From CAVUMR01 sp963742715 (lineage in GTDB: Bacteria; Actinomycetota; Actinomycetes; Mycobacteriales; Micromonosporaceae), in assembly GCA_963742715.1 (NCBI GenBank), contig CAVUMR010000002.1, positions 682,001 through 746,000 of the forward strand: 64,000 nt of DNA, given 5' to 3'. Within the stretch, counting starts at the first letter, position 1, and each line of letters opens with the position of its first letter. This document shows positions 15,422 to 23,677 of this stretch, piece after piece. The position numbers and the translations under genes were made by a program. Under the pieces are notes generated by a model. That model was not told where the DNA came from. It worked only from the letters and a program-made list of their open reading frames with translations, and ran no database searches.

Positions 15422-16935
15422 TGTCCCCTGGTACGAGCCCGCGGCGGCGTCCCCGTGGCGAGATCGAGAAGCTCCCGAGTGGGTCTTTGCGGGTGCGGGT
15501 GTACGCCGGGATCGACCCGGTGTCGAAGAAGCGGCATCACCTGGTCGAGGTCGTGCCGGCCGGGCCGAAGGCGGCGAAGGAAGCCGAGAAGGTTCGGGTG
15601 CGGCTGCTCAACCAGGTGGATGAGCGGCGGAACCCGAGGACCAGGGCGACGCTGAACCAGCTCCTTGACCGCTGGCTCGACGTGGCCGAGCTGGAGCCGA
15701 CCACGCGGAGCGGGTACGTCCGCAAGCTGGACAAGCATGTGCGACCGGTGCTCGGTGGCGTCCAGGTCGGGCGGCTGGACGCGGAAACGCTGGAGTCGTT
15801 CTATGCCGTGCTCCGTCGGTGCCGTGAGCGGTGCAACGGCCGGCGTCGGATCGACCACCACACTCCCGATAAGCACAAGTGCGATCAGCGTTGCCGGTCG
15901 CATGTCTGCCGGCCGCTCGCGCCGAACACGGTTCGGCAGATCCACGCGATTTTGAGTACGGCGCTGAACCGCGGGGTGCGGTGGGGTTGGATCGCGGTGA
16001 ATCCGGCCGAGCTGGCGGCAGCGCCTTCCGTGCCAAAGCCGGAACCGAAGCCGCCATCGGCCGAGCAGGCGGCGCGAATTCTCGAAGAGGCGTGGCGTGA
16101 TCCGGACTGGGGAATGCTTGTTTGGCTCGCGATGGTGACCGGCGCACGGCGCGGGGAATTATGCGCGCTTGCGTGGGACCGGCTCGACTGGCGTACTGGT
16201 GTGCTGACTATTCGGACCAGCATCGCGCAGGACGGCGCGGAGATATGGGAGAAGGAAACGAAGACGCATCAGCAGCGTCGGATCACGTTGGACGATCAGA
16301 CGTTGGCGCTGTTGCGGGCGTACCGGGCTCGATGCGATGAGCGCGCTGCGGTGCTCGGATTCTCCTTACCGGAGGATGCGCGGATGTTTTCGCGGGATCC
16401 GGATGGCGGTACGTGGCTTCGGCCGGATTCGGTGGGGCAGCGGTACGAGCGGATGTGCGCCCGGCTCGGTTGGGACATGAACATTCACCAGCTCCGTCAT
16501 TACTCAGCGACGGAGCTGATTGGTGCTGGCGTAGATGTGCGGACCGTCGCCGGCCGGTTGGGGCATGGCGGGGGAGGGACGACAACCCTCAAGGTGTACA
16601 GCGCGTGGCTGTCCGAAGCGGACCAGCGGGCCGCGGGATCGTTGGCGGACCGGCTGCCAGCGCTGCCGGCCGGCGCGGACCAGGACGCGGTGCTTCCCGC
16701 TCCACGCCGTTCGGCGGCTCAGGAGGCCTCGCCGTACCTGCGGATCGCGGCCGAGCTGCGCGCGGCTATGAACTGCGGGGCGCTCAGGCCGGGTGATGTG
16801 CTGCCTTCGGAGGCCGAGCTGGCCGAGCGGTACGGCGTGGCCGCGAGTACGGCTCACCGCGCGATAGCCGAATTGTCCGCGGCCGGCTTGGTGCAGGGGT
16901 TCCGCGGGCACCGGGCCAGGGTCGCGCAGGCTTAG
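15421..16935 (+). CDS. int: Tyrosine recombinase (integrase) with C-terminal GntR-like winged helix
   Basis: 504 residues. An N-terminal arm-binding region (about 15-70) is followed by a SAM-like core-binding domain. That domain contains a Cys/His-rich insertion, CRERCNG ... CDQRCRSHVC (134-163), which may bind zinc. The catalytic domain has the Arg in GARRGEL (243-244), HQLRH with His356 and Arg359, His382 in LGH and the nucleophile Tyr393 in LKVYSAW. All key residues are intact. Residues 437-504 form an extra GntR-type winged helix (YLRIAAELRAAM, LRPGDVLPSEAELAERYGVA). This is an unusual fusion that could couple recombination to repression or att-site binding. The gene lies 80 bp inside the tRNA. 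Confidence 0.93.
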   Translation: MSPGTSPRRRPRGEIEKLPSGSLRVRVYAGIDPVSKKRHHLVEVVPAGPKAAKEAEKVRVRLLNQVDERRNPRTRATLNQLLDRWLDVAELEPTTRSGYVRKLDKHVRPVLGGVQVGRLDAETLESFYAVLRRCRERCNGRRRIDHHTPDKHKCDQRCRSHVCRPLAPNTVRQIHAILSTALNRGVRWGWIAVNPAELAAAPSVPKPEPKPPSAEQAARILEEAWRDPDWGMLVWLAMVTGARRGELCALAWDRLDWRTGVLTIRTSIAQDGAEIWEKETKTHQQRRITLDDQTLALLRAYRARCDERAAVLGFSLPEDARMFSRDPDGGTWLRPDSVGQRYERMCARLGWDMNIHQLRHYSATELIGAGVDVRTVAGRLGHGGGGTTTLKVYSAWLSEADQRAAGSLADRLPALPAGADQDAVLPAPRRSAAQEASPYLRIAAELRAAMNCGALRPGDVLPSEAELAERYGVAASTAHRAIAELSAAGLVQGFRGHRARVAQA

Positions 16936-16987
16936 CATTACGACCCGCGGGCGTTGGTTTCACTAGGGTTTGCTCAGCACGGAACTG

Positions 16988-17603
16988 ATGGCTCATTCGC
17001 CTCGACCTATGGCAGGCTGCGCGCGTGACGATGTACTCCCACAGGTCCTGCTGAGTGCTGGCGTGAGCCTCGTGGTCAGCCTGATCGTCGTGTGGCTGAC
17101 GACCGGCTGGGCTGCACAACGCAGCGAGGAGAGGCGGCACCGCGCCACTATCCGGCGGGAGGTGGCGGCTGTCGTGCGGACGTACCGCTCGCGATTTATC
17201 TCCCGACACCAGCAAGGTTCGGGGCCGGCAATCCTATTCTGCGGACTACCTGGAGAGTGGGTGGCGCCTGTCCTTCGGCGAGCGGGTAATTGGAGCGGCT
17301 GCCGACCTTCCGCCGCAGGATCGCGATCGGATTTTCGGCTGGGTTGAGAAGCTGATCGGACCGACCGATGCACGGCTGGCCCGGGACCAGGCCTACCTCC
17401 CGGCCGAGATGACCGCGGGCAGGGACGATGCGGCTTGGTTCATGGATGCGCTGCAGCGCAGCAAGATCACGGCGCCGGAGTTGATCCAGCGCGGTCTGTT
17501 GGATGGCTTCCAGGCGCTCGTGCTGGACGCAGAACGCGGTCCGGCCGTCGAGAGAGAGATCCTGCAAGCGTTCGACGAGTTGACCGAGGCCGTTGGCAGT
17601 TAG
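16988..17603 (+). pseudogene. Frameshifted gene for an N-terminally membrane-anchored protein
   Basis: The first part encodes one membrane helix (VLLSAGVSLVVSLIVVWLTTGW) and a basic segment RRHRATIRREVAAVVRTYRSR. After about 17200 protein-like coding continues in another frame: SYSADYLESGWRLSFGERV, then DRIFGWVEKLIGPTDARL, and PAEM followed by DDAAWFMDALQRSKITAPEL to the stop at 17603. The two halves read as one protein of about 200 residues broken by an indel between about 17200 and 17240. An alternative is a short separate gene from the ATG at 17409. I do not recognise the family. Confidence 0.55.
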
Positions 17604-17644
17604 CATCGTGCCGCGACCCAAAAACCCCAGTTGGTCGGGGCTGA

Positions 17645-17763
17645 ACACCTGATCCCGCCGGGCGCTGTGCTGCCGGGCCGAACCGAGCGGCCAGCCGTTT
17701 GGCGTAGCCGCAAGTACCGCGCGCCGCGCGATCGCCGATCGAAGACCGCCGATCTCGTAACGT
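17645..17763 (+). pseudogene. Decayed GntR-like winged-helix fragment
   Basis: Across frames one can read IPPGAVLPGRTE, then GVAASTARRAIAD, then KTADLV. This parallels LRPGDVLPSEAELAERYGVAASTAHRAIAELSAAGLV at the integrase C-terminus. At least two frameshifts and stops break it. It may be the end of a second recombinase or of a lost GntR regulator. Confidence 0.55.
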
Positions 17764-17800
17764 GGGTCGAGGCTGGCGCGCAACTGTGCGAGGGTGAGAG

Positions 17801-18169
17801 TTATGCCGCACCAGTGAGAGAAGGCCAGCGAACGGTCACAACGATCGAGTCCTTCTCCGCCTGCCAGGAGTGGTCGATGCCGGGTCCCCAGACCACATAG
17901 TCGCCCTGTCGGGCCAGGGTGGTGCTTCCCACCGTGAGGTCGAGGCGGAAGCGACCCTGAATCAGCAGAAGCATCGTGGTCCGCTGGTCATCTGCGGTCC
18001 ACTCCGGTCGCTGCTGTCCGGCGGGGTGGATGCCCCACTTGACCTCCAGCGTGTTGACCTGGCGGACGGCGCCGCCGGGCGTGCGCGGGTCAAAGAAATG
18101 GCCGAGCAGCCAACCGCGGTGCTGGTCCGCGTCGTCGGTTGCGTTGCCGGTGTACCAGTTGTCCGCCAT
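17801..18169 (-). CDS. Cupin-domain protein
   Basis: 122 residues. The small beta-barrel pattern RLDLTVGSTTLARQGDYVVWGPGIDHSWQAEKDSIVVTVRWPS is a cupin second motif with a His (GPGIDHSW). The first motif (WGIHPAGQQRPEWTADDQRTTMLLLIQGRF) lacks the usual HxH. Homologues in actinomycetes are often labelled signal peptidase I, for which I see no catalytic motif. The gene starts three bases after the stop of the HTH/Nudix-like regulator, so the two form an operon and may act together, for example with the cupin sensing a ligand. That last point is inference. Confidence 0.7.
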   Translation of the reverse strand: MADNWYTGNATDDADQHRGWLLGHFFDPRTPGGAVRQVNTLEVKWGIHPAGQQRPEWTADDQRTTMLLLIQGRFRLDLTVGSTTLARQGDYVVWGPGIDHSWQAEKDSIVVTVRWPSLTGAA

Positions 18170-18172
18170 CGT

Positions 18173-19753
18173 TCAGAACTCCCATTCGACATCCGGCAGG
18201 TTAACCCGGTCCCCGCCGAGTTCGTTGAGGCGTCGGAAGCCCTGGAGCAGGGCAAAGAGACCCTCATTACTCCACGCCGGATCATGGGCGAGAGCGGCGA
18301 GGTGCTCACGGTCCCGCGTGGAGTACCGCCGCAGGTTATCCGACTCCCAGTTGGCCTCGACGTGGCCGCCGAACCGCTCCAACCACTCCTCATCGTCGAT
18401 GACGAGCAGGGACGGGAACTCGTAGTTGCCGCTGACCAGGTTGAACCCGAATCCGGTGCACTCCATCCGCCAGTGACCCCCGTCAGCGTGGTCGAGCAGC
18501 CACCGCATCGGCTCTGACACCCGGCTCGGATGCATCGGGTCAGCGTGCCGAGAAGCGCCGAGGACCGAGTCAACGTCGGTACGCCCGAACAGCTCTTCCT
18601 CCATCTCGCGCTCCAGCGTCGCGCTGATGCAGGCATCGTCGCTGTAGTCCACCAAAGGCTCATGGAACGCCTTGGGGATCACGGCCAGGCGGCGCGCGGC
18701 GTTCAGCACCCGGCCAGACCGCTCCTGCACGAGGAGCAGGTAGTCACCGCCGCTACGGCGACGGCCGCCGGGCCGGGCGATCGCGGTGAGAGCGAGCGGA
18801 CCGCCCGCGCAGAGCCGGCTGCCGACGTTCAGAACAGCGTCAACGTCGGGCAGGTGCTGGTCCCGCAGCGGCAGGGTGCCGGGCGATACCGGGCGACCGG
18901 TGGCGATCGCGTCCACCAGCTCGTTCTCGAGGAGGTCCATCGTCAGCGCGTAGCTGACGAAGTCGGTCCGTGCCACGGTGCCGCGGATGTGGCGGTGTCC
19001 CACGTCGAGGTTGGTAAGCCGGTAGAGCGGCGCATTCACCAGGCGCAGGTCAAGCGCGAGCGCGTCCGCCAGGCGGTGCACAGCGGCATCGGCGGCGGAC
19101 GGTTCCAGCACCGGAGCGGGCGGCTCGACAGGGCTGAACCGGAAGTCCTCCCGGTCAGTCCCCAGAGGCAACGCCAGATCCAGCCACGCTCGCCGGGTCA
19201 GCACCGTGGTGTTGAGGGAACCAGCGCCGGTACTGGCGCGGTAGAGCACGTTGTCAGTACCGGCGTCGTAGTACTCGGCCAGAGCGTCCCCGATGGCGTC
19301 CCGGCGCACCTGAGCGCGTCGATGTCCACGGTCCTGGAGCGCCCGCGGGTCAGTGGCGTCGAGCTGCCGCGCGACCTGAGTACGGGCGGTGCCGGGTGAC
19401 CAGCCTGCGGCCCGGTCGAGCCAGGCCAACCCGGCCGCGATGTTCTGGTCTGTGGTCAGTCGCAACTCTCCAGGCGTCGGCGGTTGTACCGCCTCGGTGC
19501 CTGCCGTATCCGTGACCGGCTCGGCGGTGAGGAGCAGCGCGAACCGGGTCTTGACCGCATCCGGTGACTGGTACAGCAGCGTGTCGAGAGCGCGCTGGAG
19601 CTCGGCGCTCGGCACGAGCTCGGGCTCGGCGCTCCACTTGGCGGCGGTACGCACGGCGGTCCCGAGCCGTTCCGCGAAACCGTCCAGCGTCAGCCGGAGT
19701 GCCCGGCGGAGCGCCATGGCATGACGGCCGGTCCATTCGTCTACGACTTCCAC
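18173..19753 (-). CDS. HTH regulator with Nudix-like C-terminal domain
   Basis: About 526 residues from the GTG at 19753, which has GGAGG nine bases before it; a GTG at 19786 would add 11 residues. The N-terminus (WTGRHAMALRRALRLTLDGFAERLGTAVRTAAKWSAEP) is an Xre-like helix-turn-helix typical of an actinomycete regulator family found on mobile elements. A long middle domain follows. Near residue 381, LEREMEEELFGR resembles a Nudix box (RExxEExG) but has Phe where Gly is expected, so hydrolysis is doubtful. Nudix-related proteins are known on AICEs (Pif of pSAM2). The domain match here is partial and the role unproven. Confidence 0.65.
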   Translation of the reverse strand: MEVVDEWTGRHAMALRRALRLTLDGFAERLGTAVRTAAKWSAEPELVPSAELQRALDTLLYQSPDAVKTRFALLLTAEPVTDTAGTEAVQPPTPGELRLTTDQNIAAGLAWLDRAAGWSPGTARTQVARQLDATDPRALQDRGHRRAQVRRDAIGDALAEYYDAGTDNVLYRASTGAGSLNTTVLTRRAWLDLALPLGTDREDFRFSPVEPPAPVLEPSAADAAVHRLADALALDLRLVNAPLYRLTNLDVGHRHIRGTVARTDFVSYALTMDLLENELVDAIATGRPVSPGTLPLRDQHLPDVDAVLNVGSRLCAGGPLALTAIARPGGRRRSGGDYLLLVQERSGRVLNAARRLAVIPKAFHEPLVDYSDDACISATLEREMEEELFGRTDVDSVLGASRHADPMHPSRVSEPMRWLLDHADGGHWRMECTGFGFNLVSGNYEFPSLLVIDDEEWLERFGGHVEANWESDNLRRYSTRDREHLAALAHDPAWSNEGLFALLQGFRRLNELGGDRVNLPDVEWEF

Positions 19754-19902
19754 GGGAAGACGCCTCCAGTCGCATAGGACGTCCACAGATGCAGGACGGG
19801 TGCATGGTGCGTGCGGTCGCAGTACATGGGCGAACCTGCCGCGGTCGCCTTGAATGGCTTTAGCGCAAGGAACGAGCGATCAAAGGAGGTGAACATGGCA
19901 GG

Positions 19903-20298
19903 TCAGGCCGGGTGCGGCGATCGAGAGGAAGCCTTCCGTCCGCGCGGCGCGCGGGCGCTCTCAAGCTCGCGTACCCGGTTCGTCAGCTCCTCGATGTGGG
20001 CTTCCATCGTCCGCAGGCGGTCCGCCAGCGTCGCCACATCGGCCGAGTCCTCGGGAGCCTCGTGCTCCGGCGACCGGACCCAGACGCCGCGCCCCTGGTA
20101 CGACACGAGAAGGCCCTCAGCAGAGAGCGTGCTCAATGCACGTTGGAGCGTCATCAGGGCCACGCCGTACTGCTTGGCCATCGCGCGGCCGGACGGAAGC
20201 CGGTCGCCTGGCGCGAACTGTCCGGATCTGATCGCCGTCCGAAGTTCGTCCGCAACCTGACGGTACGGCGGCCGGGGATCGCTTCCCTTCACATCCAC
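19903..20298 (-). CDS. GntR-family transcriptional regulator with C-terminal coiled coil
   Basis: 131 residues from a GTG. PPYRQVADELRTAIRSGQFAPGDRLPSGRAMAKQYGVALMTLQRALSTLSAEGLLVSYQGRGVWV is a complete GntR winged helix. There is no ligand domain. Instead a coiled coil (ATLADRLRTMEAHIEELTNRVRELE) should allow dimerisation. Small GntR proteins of this layout (KorSA-like) repress transfer and excision genes of AICEs. It is divergent from the Xis-like gene at 20396, so the 97 bp between them probably hold its operator. Confidence 0.85.
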   Translation of the reverse strand: MDVKGSDPRPPYRQVADELRTAIRSGQFAPGDRLPSGRAMAKQYGVALMTLQRALSTLSAEGLLVSYQGRGVWVRSPEHEAPEDSADVATLADRLRTMEAHIEELTNRVRELESARAPRGRKASSRSPHPA

Positions 20299-20395
20299 CC
20301 CTCGAAGTAGCCGACCTGGACCAAATGCCAGGGATCGGTGCGTCCAATGCTGACCTAGGTCGGCATGGGTCAGCCTAACTCAACTGGAGGTTGTC

Positions 20396-20650
20396 ATGCA
20401 GTACCCAGGCAGCGACCAGCAGCCGGCAGGCGCGAACCGGCCACGGTTCTACACCGTCGCAGCGGTGGCCGAGCTGCTCGGACTGTCCGAGTCCACGCTG
20501 TTCCGCGCTGTCCGGGCCGGTGAGTTCCCGGCCATCAAGGTTCGCGGGCGGTACGTCGTTCCGGCGAAGGCGATTGACGACCTTGAGTCGTCCGCTCTGA
20601 GTTCCGGTCTGGTCGACGCCGCCGCCCGGGATGTCCCGTGGGAAAGGTGA
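20396..20650 (+). CDS. Excisionase-like helix-turn-helix protein
   Basis: 84 residues, ATG behind GGAGG. FYTVAAVAELLGLSESTLFRAVRAGEFPAIKVRGRYVVPAKAIDDLE is the MerR/HTH_17 DNA-binding fold used by excisionases (Xis). In most AICEs xis lies beside int. Here it heads the conserved transfer operon about 3.5 kb away and faces the GntR repressor, so it may also act as an activator. An Xis role is likely but not certain. Confidence 0.75.
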   Translation: MQYPGSDQQPAGANRPRFYTVAAVAELLGLSESTLFRAVRAGEFPAIKVRGRYVVPAKAIDDLESSALSSGLVDAAARDVPWER

Positions 20651-20656
20651 TTCGCA

Positions 20657-20824
20657 ATGCGTTTGCTTGAAGCAGCCGTGGCCGGGGTTATCGCGGTAGT
20701 CGTGGTGGCGATCCTGGTCCACCACTTGGCGCTTCGGCTGGACCTGGTGACGCTGTCGGGCGTCGTGTTCCTGGCGATGTTCGTCGCGGTCCTGCTGCGT
20801 CCGATGCGTGACCGGGGCCGGTAG
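20657..20824 (+). CDS. Small two-helix membrane protein
   Basis: 55 residues starting MRLLEAAVAGVIAVVVVAILV, six bases after the preceding stop, with GGAAAGG as ribosome binding site. Two hydrophobic segments (about 5-21 and 32-47) and a basic end RPMRDRGR indicate an inner-membrane protein. Small proteins of this kind (Spd-like) accompany transfer genes of AICEs. No specific family is recognised. Confidence 0.65.
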   Translation: MRLLEAAVAGVIAVVVVAILVHHLALRLDLVTLSGVVFLAMFVAVLLRPMRDRGR

Positions 20825-21206
20825 TGACCGGCGGTAGGGAGGATCCGGGCCGAGTAGCAGTCGGCCCGGCTCCTCGCTCCGCATCATCGCACGTCCGGGC
20901 CGTCGTCGGCAGGCTCGCCCCTCAAGGCCGGGGCGGGCCGAGAAACCCTGATGGAGCTGCCGCAGGCGGCAGCACTGATTACCGCTAGCGCCCTGGCTAC
21001 CCCGCCCGTACTCGGCGTCAAGGGGGCCAAAGCATCTTCGCCGCCCTTCGGGCCGCTGCGCTCGGCCAAGATCCTTTGCCCTCGTTCCCTTGACCCCGAG
21101 CCTCCACGGGCGAGGTCGGGCGCCAGAAAGGGCGGAGGCAGAGCCGCCGCCCCGCCCTACGGGCGCTAGCCGAAACCGTCCGTCCGTTCCACCGAGGGAG
21201 TACGAG
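20825..21206. other. Gene-free GC-rich stretch of the element
   Basis: No credible coding frame. It contains several short palindromes, such as GCCGAG/CTCGGC-like blocks around 21050 and CGCCCTACGGGCG at about 21157. They may be a processed leader, terminator or replication/transfer site. Nothing decisive is seen. Confidence 0.4.
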
Positions 21207-21557
21207 ATGACCGAGCCGACCACCGTACGAGGCGAGCCGCGCCGGATGCTGGCGCTGATCGCGCTGGCGGCGGAGCTGCCGATGCCACCGAGCATCCGGT
21301 TCCACCCGAACGGCGAGATCTTGTCGCTGGACTTCGACCGTGTCCAGGACGGCCAGGCGTGGAGCCGGTTCCTGGGCGGCAAGGCAAGGACCTACACCAG
21401 CGACGGCAACTGGTACCTGGCCGAGGGCGTCATCCAGTGGCACGGCTGGGACGTGTTGCTCCACGCCTGCGAACCGGTGGCCCCGGACAGCCCGTTGGAC
21501 GACGACACGGCCGCCCGTCTGGCCGAGCTGGTCGACGCCGAGGCGGTGTCGCGGTGA
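21207..21557 (+). CDS. Conserved AICE-type hypothetical protein
   Basis: 116 residues, ATG with GGGAG upstream. Middle segment LDFDRVQDGQAWSRFLGGKARTYTSDGNWYLAEGVIQWHGWDVLLHACEP is a compact alpha/beta pattern. No catalytic motif or membrane segment is visible. It overlaps the next gene by four bases (GTGA), so it is part of the element's operon. I do not recognise a function. Confidence 0.75.
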   Translation: MTEPTTVRGEPRRMLALIALAAELPMPPSIRFHPNGEILSLDFDRVQDGQAWSRFLGGKARTYTSDGNWYLAEGVIQWHGWDVLLHACEPVAPDSPLDDDTAARLAELVDAEAVSR

Positions 21558-21844
21558 CCGCGCCGAAGGTGTGGCGGTACTTCGTTTCCTACTACTACGT
21601 GATCGCGCACCTGCGCACGTCCGGGCACGGCAACCGGCAGGTGAACCTCCGCGAGCCGACCTACGACATGCGCCAGATCGCTGTCGTGCAGCAGTTGATC
21701 GCGCGTGACCTGCCCGAGGGTGCGTTGGTCGTGGTGACCAACTGGCGCGAGTTCGACCCGGCACCGGCCGGGATGCAGTCCGGTGGCCGGCACGCCAAGC
21801 ACGGCAACGGTGCCGAGCCCGCCGGAAGCACGAGCAACGAGTGA
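21554..21844 (+). CDS. Hypothetical protein of the element operon
   Basis: 96 residues from a GTG overlapping the previous stop. WRYFVSYYYVIAHLRTSGHGNRQVNLREPTYDMRQIAVVQQLIARDLPEGALVVVTNWREF looks globular and cytoplasmic; the tail is low complexity. Function unknown. Position between the Xis-like gene and the DUF2637 gene makes a role in spread or transfer possible. Confidence 0.7.
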   Translation: MTAPKVWRYFVSYYYVIAHLRTSGHGNRQVNLREPTYDMRQIAVVQQLIARDLPEGALVVVTNWREFDPAPAGMQSGGRHAKHGNGAEPAGSTSNE

Positions 21845-21921
21845 AGCCGAGGGAGTTCGGGGCGGAGTAGCAGTCGCCCCGGCTCACCCCTCGAGGCCAA
21901 CCAACGAGGAGAGAGGTAGCG

Positions 21922-22767
21922 ATGAGCCAGCAGACAGCAAGTGCGGAGCAGGAGGCAGCGCCGGCACGTAAGGCGTTGCCGTTGCCGGCCCGACGGCAGG
22001 CCGCCCGGCTGATGTACGAGGAGAGCGTTGCGGCCGGGATGCCGATGAACGACCGGGAGCTGGGCGAGGCGTTCGGCCTGAGCGCTCGGTGGGGCCGGGA
22101 CCGGGTGGCCGAGGTACGTGCCGAGCTTGCCAAACGTGCCGGCTTTGCCGAGGACGTAGCACCGGCCTCGGCGCCCGTAGAAGAACCGGACGGCGAGGAC
22201 CAGGACGACGAGCCTGAGCTGCCCGCGGCTGCTGGGTCGGCTGAGCCGCCGGTCCCGGTGGCTGCCGAGCCGGCCCCGGTCGCGGCCGAGTCTGCCCCGG
22301 TGGTTGCCGTGCCTGCCGTACCGGAGCGGGACCGGTTGCGGGTGTGGCCGGTGCTGTTGCTGGCGTTGCCGGCAACGGTGGCGATCTGGTCCGGGTGGGT
22401 GGAACTCGGCGCGCGGACCGGGTTCGGGATCGTGCACCCGCTGCCGGGGATCTGGGACGGCTTCCAGCTCAACACGGCGATCACGCTCCCGATCGGCGTG
22501 GAGACCTACGCGGCGTACGCGCTGCGGGTGTGGCTGTCCGGCCAGGCCACCGGCCGGGCACGCGCGTTCGCCAAGTGGTCGGCGCTGAGTTCTCTCGTGC
22601 TCGGTGGGCTCGGCCAGGTGACGATGCACCTGATGAACGAGGCGCACATGACCGCCGCGCCGTGGTGGATCACGACCCTCGTCGCGTGCCTGCCGGTTGC
22701 CGTGCTGGGCATGGGCGCGACCCTCGCGCACCTCATCCGCGACGAGCACGCCGAGGCGACGGCATGA
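21922..22767 (+). CDS. DUF2637-type membrane protein with N-terminal HTH-like region (SpdB-like)
   Basis: 281 residues. An N-terminal segment (RQAARLMYEESVAAG, DRELGEAFGLSARWGRDRVAEVRAEL) resembles a helix-turn-helix. Residues about 80-125 are a Pro/Ala/Glu-rich linker. The rest has four hydrophobic helices, starting WPVLLLALPATVAIWSGWVEL and ending LVACLPVAVLGMGATLAHL. Proteins with this layout are standard in actinomycete plasmids and AICEs and are thought to help plasmid spread between hyphal compartments. ATGA overlap with the next gene. Confidence 0.82.
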   Translation: MSQQTASAEQEAAPARKALPLPARRQAARLMYEESVAAGMPMNDRELGEAFGLSARWGRDRVAEVRAELAKRAGFAEDVAPASAPVEEPDGEDQDDEPELPAAAGSAEPPVPVAAEPAPVAAESAPVVAVPAVPERDRLRVWPVLLLALPATVAIWSGWVELGARTGFGIVHPLPGIWDGFQLNTAITLPIGVETYAAYALRVWLSGQATGRARAFAKWSALSSLVLGGLGQVTMHLMNEAHMTAAPWWITTLVACLPVAVLGMGATLAHLIRDEHAEATA

Positions 22768-22913
22768 CCAGCCTGGCGGAACTCGTGCGGCTGACCGCGC
22801 CGGACAGCGCGGTCTGGCGGGAGTGCGCGGCGTGCGGGGCGCTAGCCGCGTACGCGCCAGACGAGACGCGGTGCGGCGAGTGCCGTACCGCAGACGGAGA
22901 GGAGGAGTTGTGA
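22764..22913 (+). CDS. 49-residue zinc-ribbon-like protein
   Basis: Starts in an ATGA overlap and ends in a GTGA overlap, so it is fully coupled to both neighbours. Two CxxC knuckles, CAACG and CGEC separated by 13 residues, suggest a structural zinc site. It is too short for most gene callers. The role in the element is unknown. Confidence 0.72.
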   Translation: MTSLAELVRLTAPDSAVWRECAACGALAAYAPDETRCGECRTADGEEEL

Positions 22914-23677
22914 CCACGGCGACGCGGCAGCGGCGTTCGGATGCCGGCCAGGTCCGCCTGACCGGACGGGACCTGGCGGTCTTCCAGTGGCTGACCGACA
23001 TGAAGGCGGTGTACGAGGACGACATCCCAGCGTTGATCGGCCGGATGCCGCCGGTGTCCGGCGCGGTGGCCGGGCAGCGTCCGGGGCCACGCGCGTGCCG
23101 GGCGTTGATCCTGCGGTGGAAGCGGGCCGGGTTCGCTGAGGCACGCAAGCTGATTGCGGACCGTCCGCGGATCGTGCGGCTGAACCGGACGGGCGCGGCG
23201 CTGGTCGGCGTGGACACCTTCCGGGAGACATCGGAGGTGACCGCGTACCACCAGTGCGAGGTGTCGCGGGTGCGGCTGTACCTGGAGAGCCGCCGGTCGC
23301 CGTCGCTGGGTGCGCTGGTGCATTGGGAGTCGGAGCGGGCGTTCCGGTCGGACCTCGATGCACTCGGCCTCGCGCGGCGCGGCCAGCTGGCGTCTGACCA
23401 GGTCCACGTCCCGGATGGCGTGGCGACCTACGAGAACGGCCAGCGGGTCGCCATCGAGGTAGAGCGCAGCGTCAAGGCCCCGGTTCGGCTGGCCCGGATC
23501 GTGGAGCGGCTGCTCACCGAGTACCCGGTGACCCTCTACGCGGTCGCGCGCAACGAGGTACGTACCGCGGTCCTGTCGGCCGAGCGGGCAGCGCGGGCCG
23601 CGCTGGCGCAGCGGCAGATCTCGGAAGACCGGATCGGTGCTCTGTCAGTGATCGACATTCCTCAGGAGGTGAAGTGA
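22910..23677 (+). CDS. Replication-relaxation family protein
   Basis: 255 residues from the overlapping GTG. VRLTGRDLAVFQWLTDMKAVYEDDIPALIG starts a winged-helix region as in the replication-relaxation family. IVRLNRTGAALVG and a later VHVPDGVATYENGQRVAIEVERSVKAPVRLARIVERLL also fit; the latter resembles an Asp...Glu...Lys nuclease-like core. The family is linked to plasmid mobilisation and replication in actinomycetes. Direct overlap with the FtsK-like gene supports a role in DNA transfer. Confidence 0.78.
   Translation: MTTATRQRRSDAGQVRLTGRDLAVFQWLTDMKAVYEDDIPALIGRMPPVSGAVAGQRPGPRACRALILRWKRAGFAEARKLIADRPRIVRLNRTGAALVGVDTFRETSEVTAYHQCEVSRVRLYLESRRSPSLGALVHWESERAFRSDLDALGLARRGQLASDQVHVPDGVATYENGQRVAIEVERSVKAPVRLARIVERLLTEYPVTLYAVARNEVRTAVLSAERAARAALAQRQISEDRIGALSVIDIPQEVK

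Noticed and set aside
15286..15945. Minus-strand frame through the tRNA into the integrase (GGTRTHDPGIMSPLL end)
   Set aside because: This is the familiar spurious peptide obtained by translating a tRNA 3' half on the wrong strand.
17892..18517. Plus-strand frames opposite the HTH/Nudix-like gene
   Set aside because: The minus-strand reading gives a coherent regulator with a ribosome site and coupled cupin; the plus frames show no domain.
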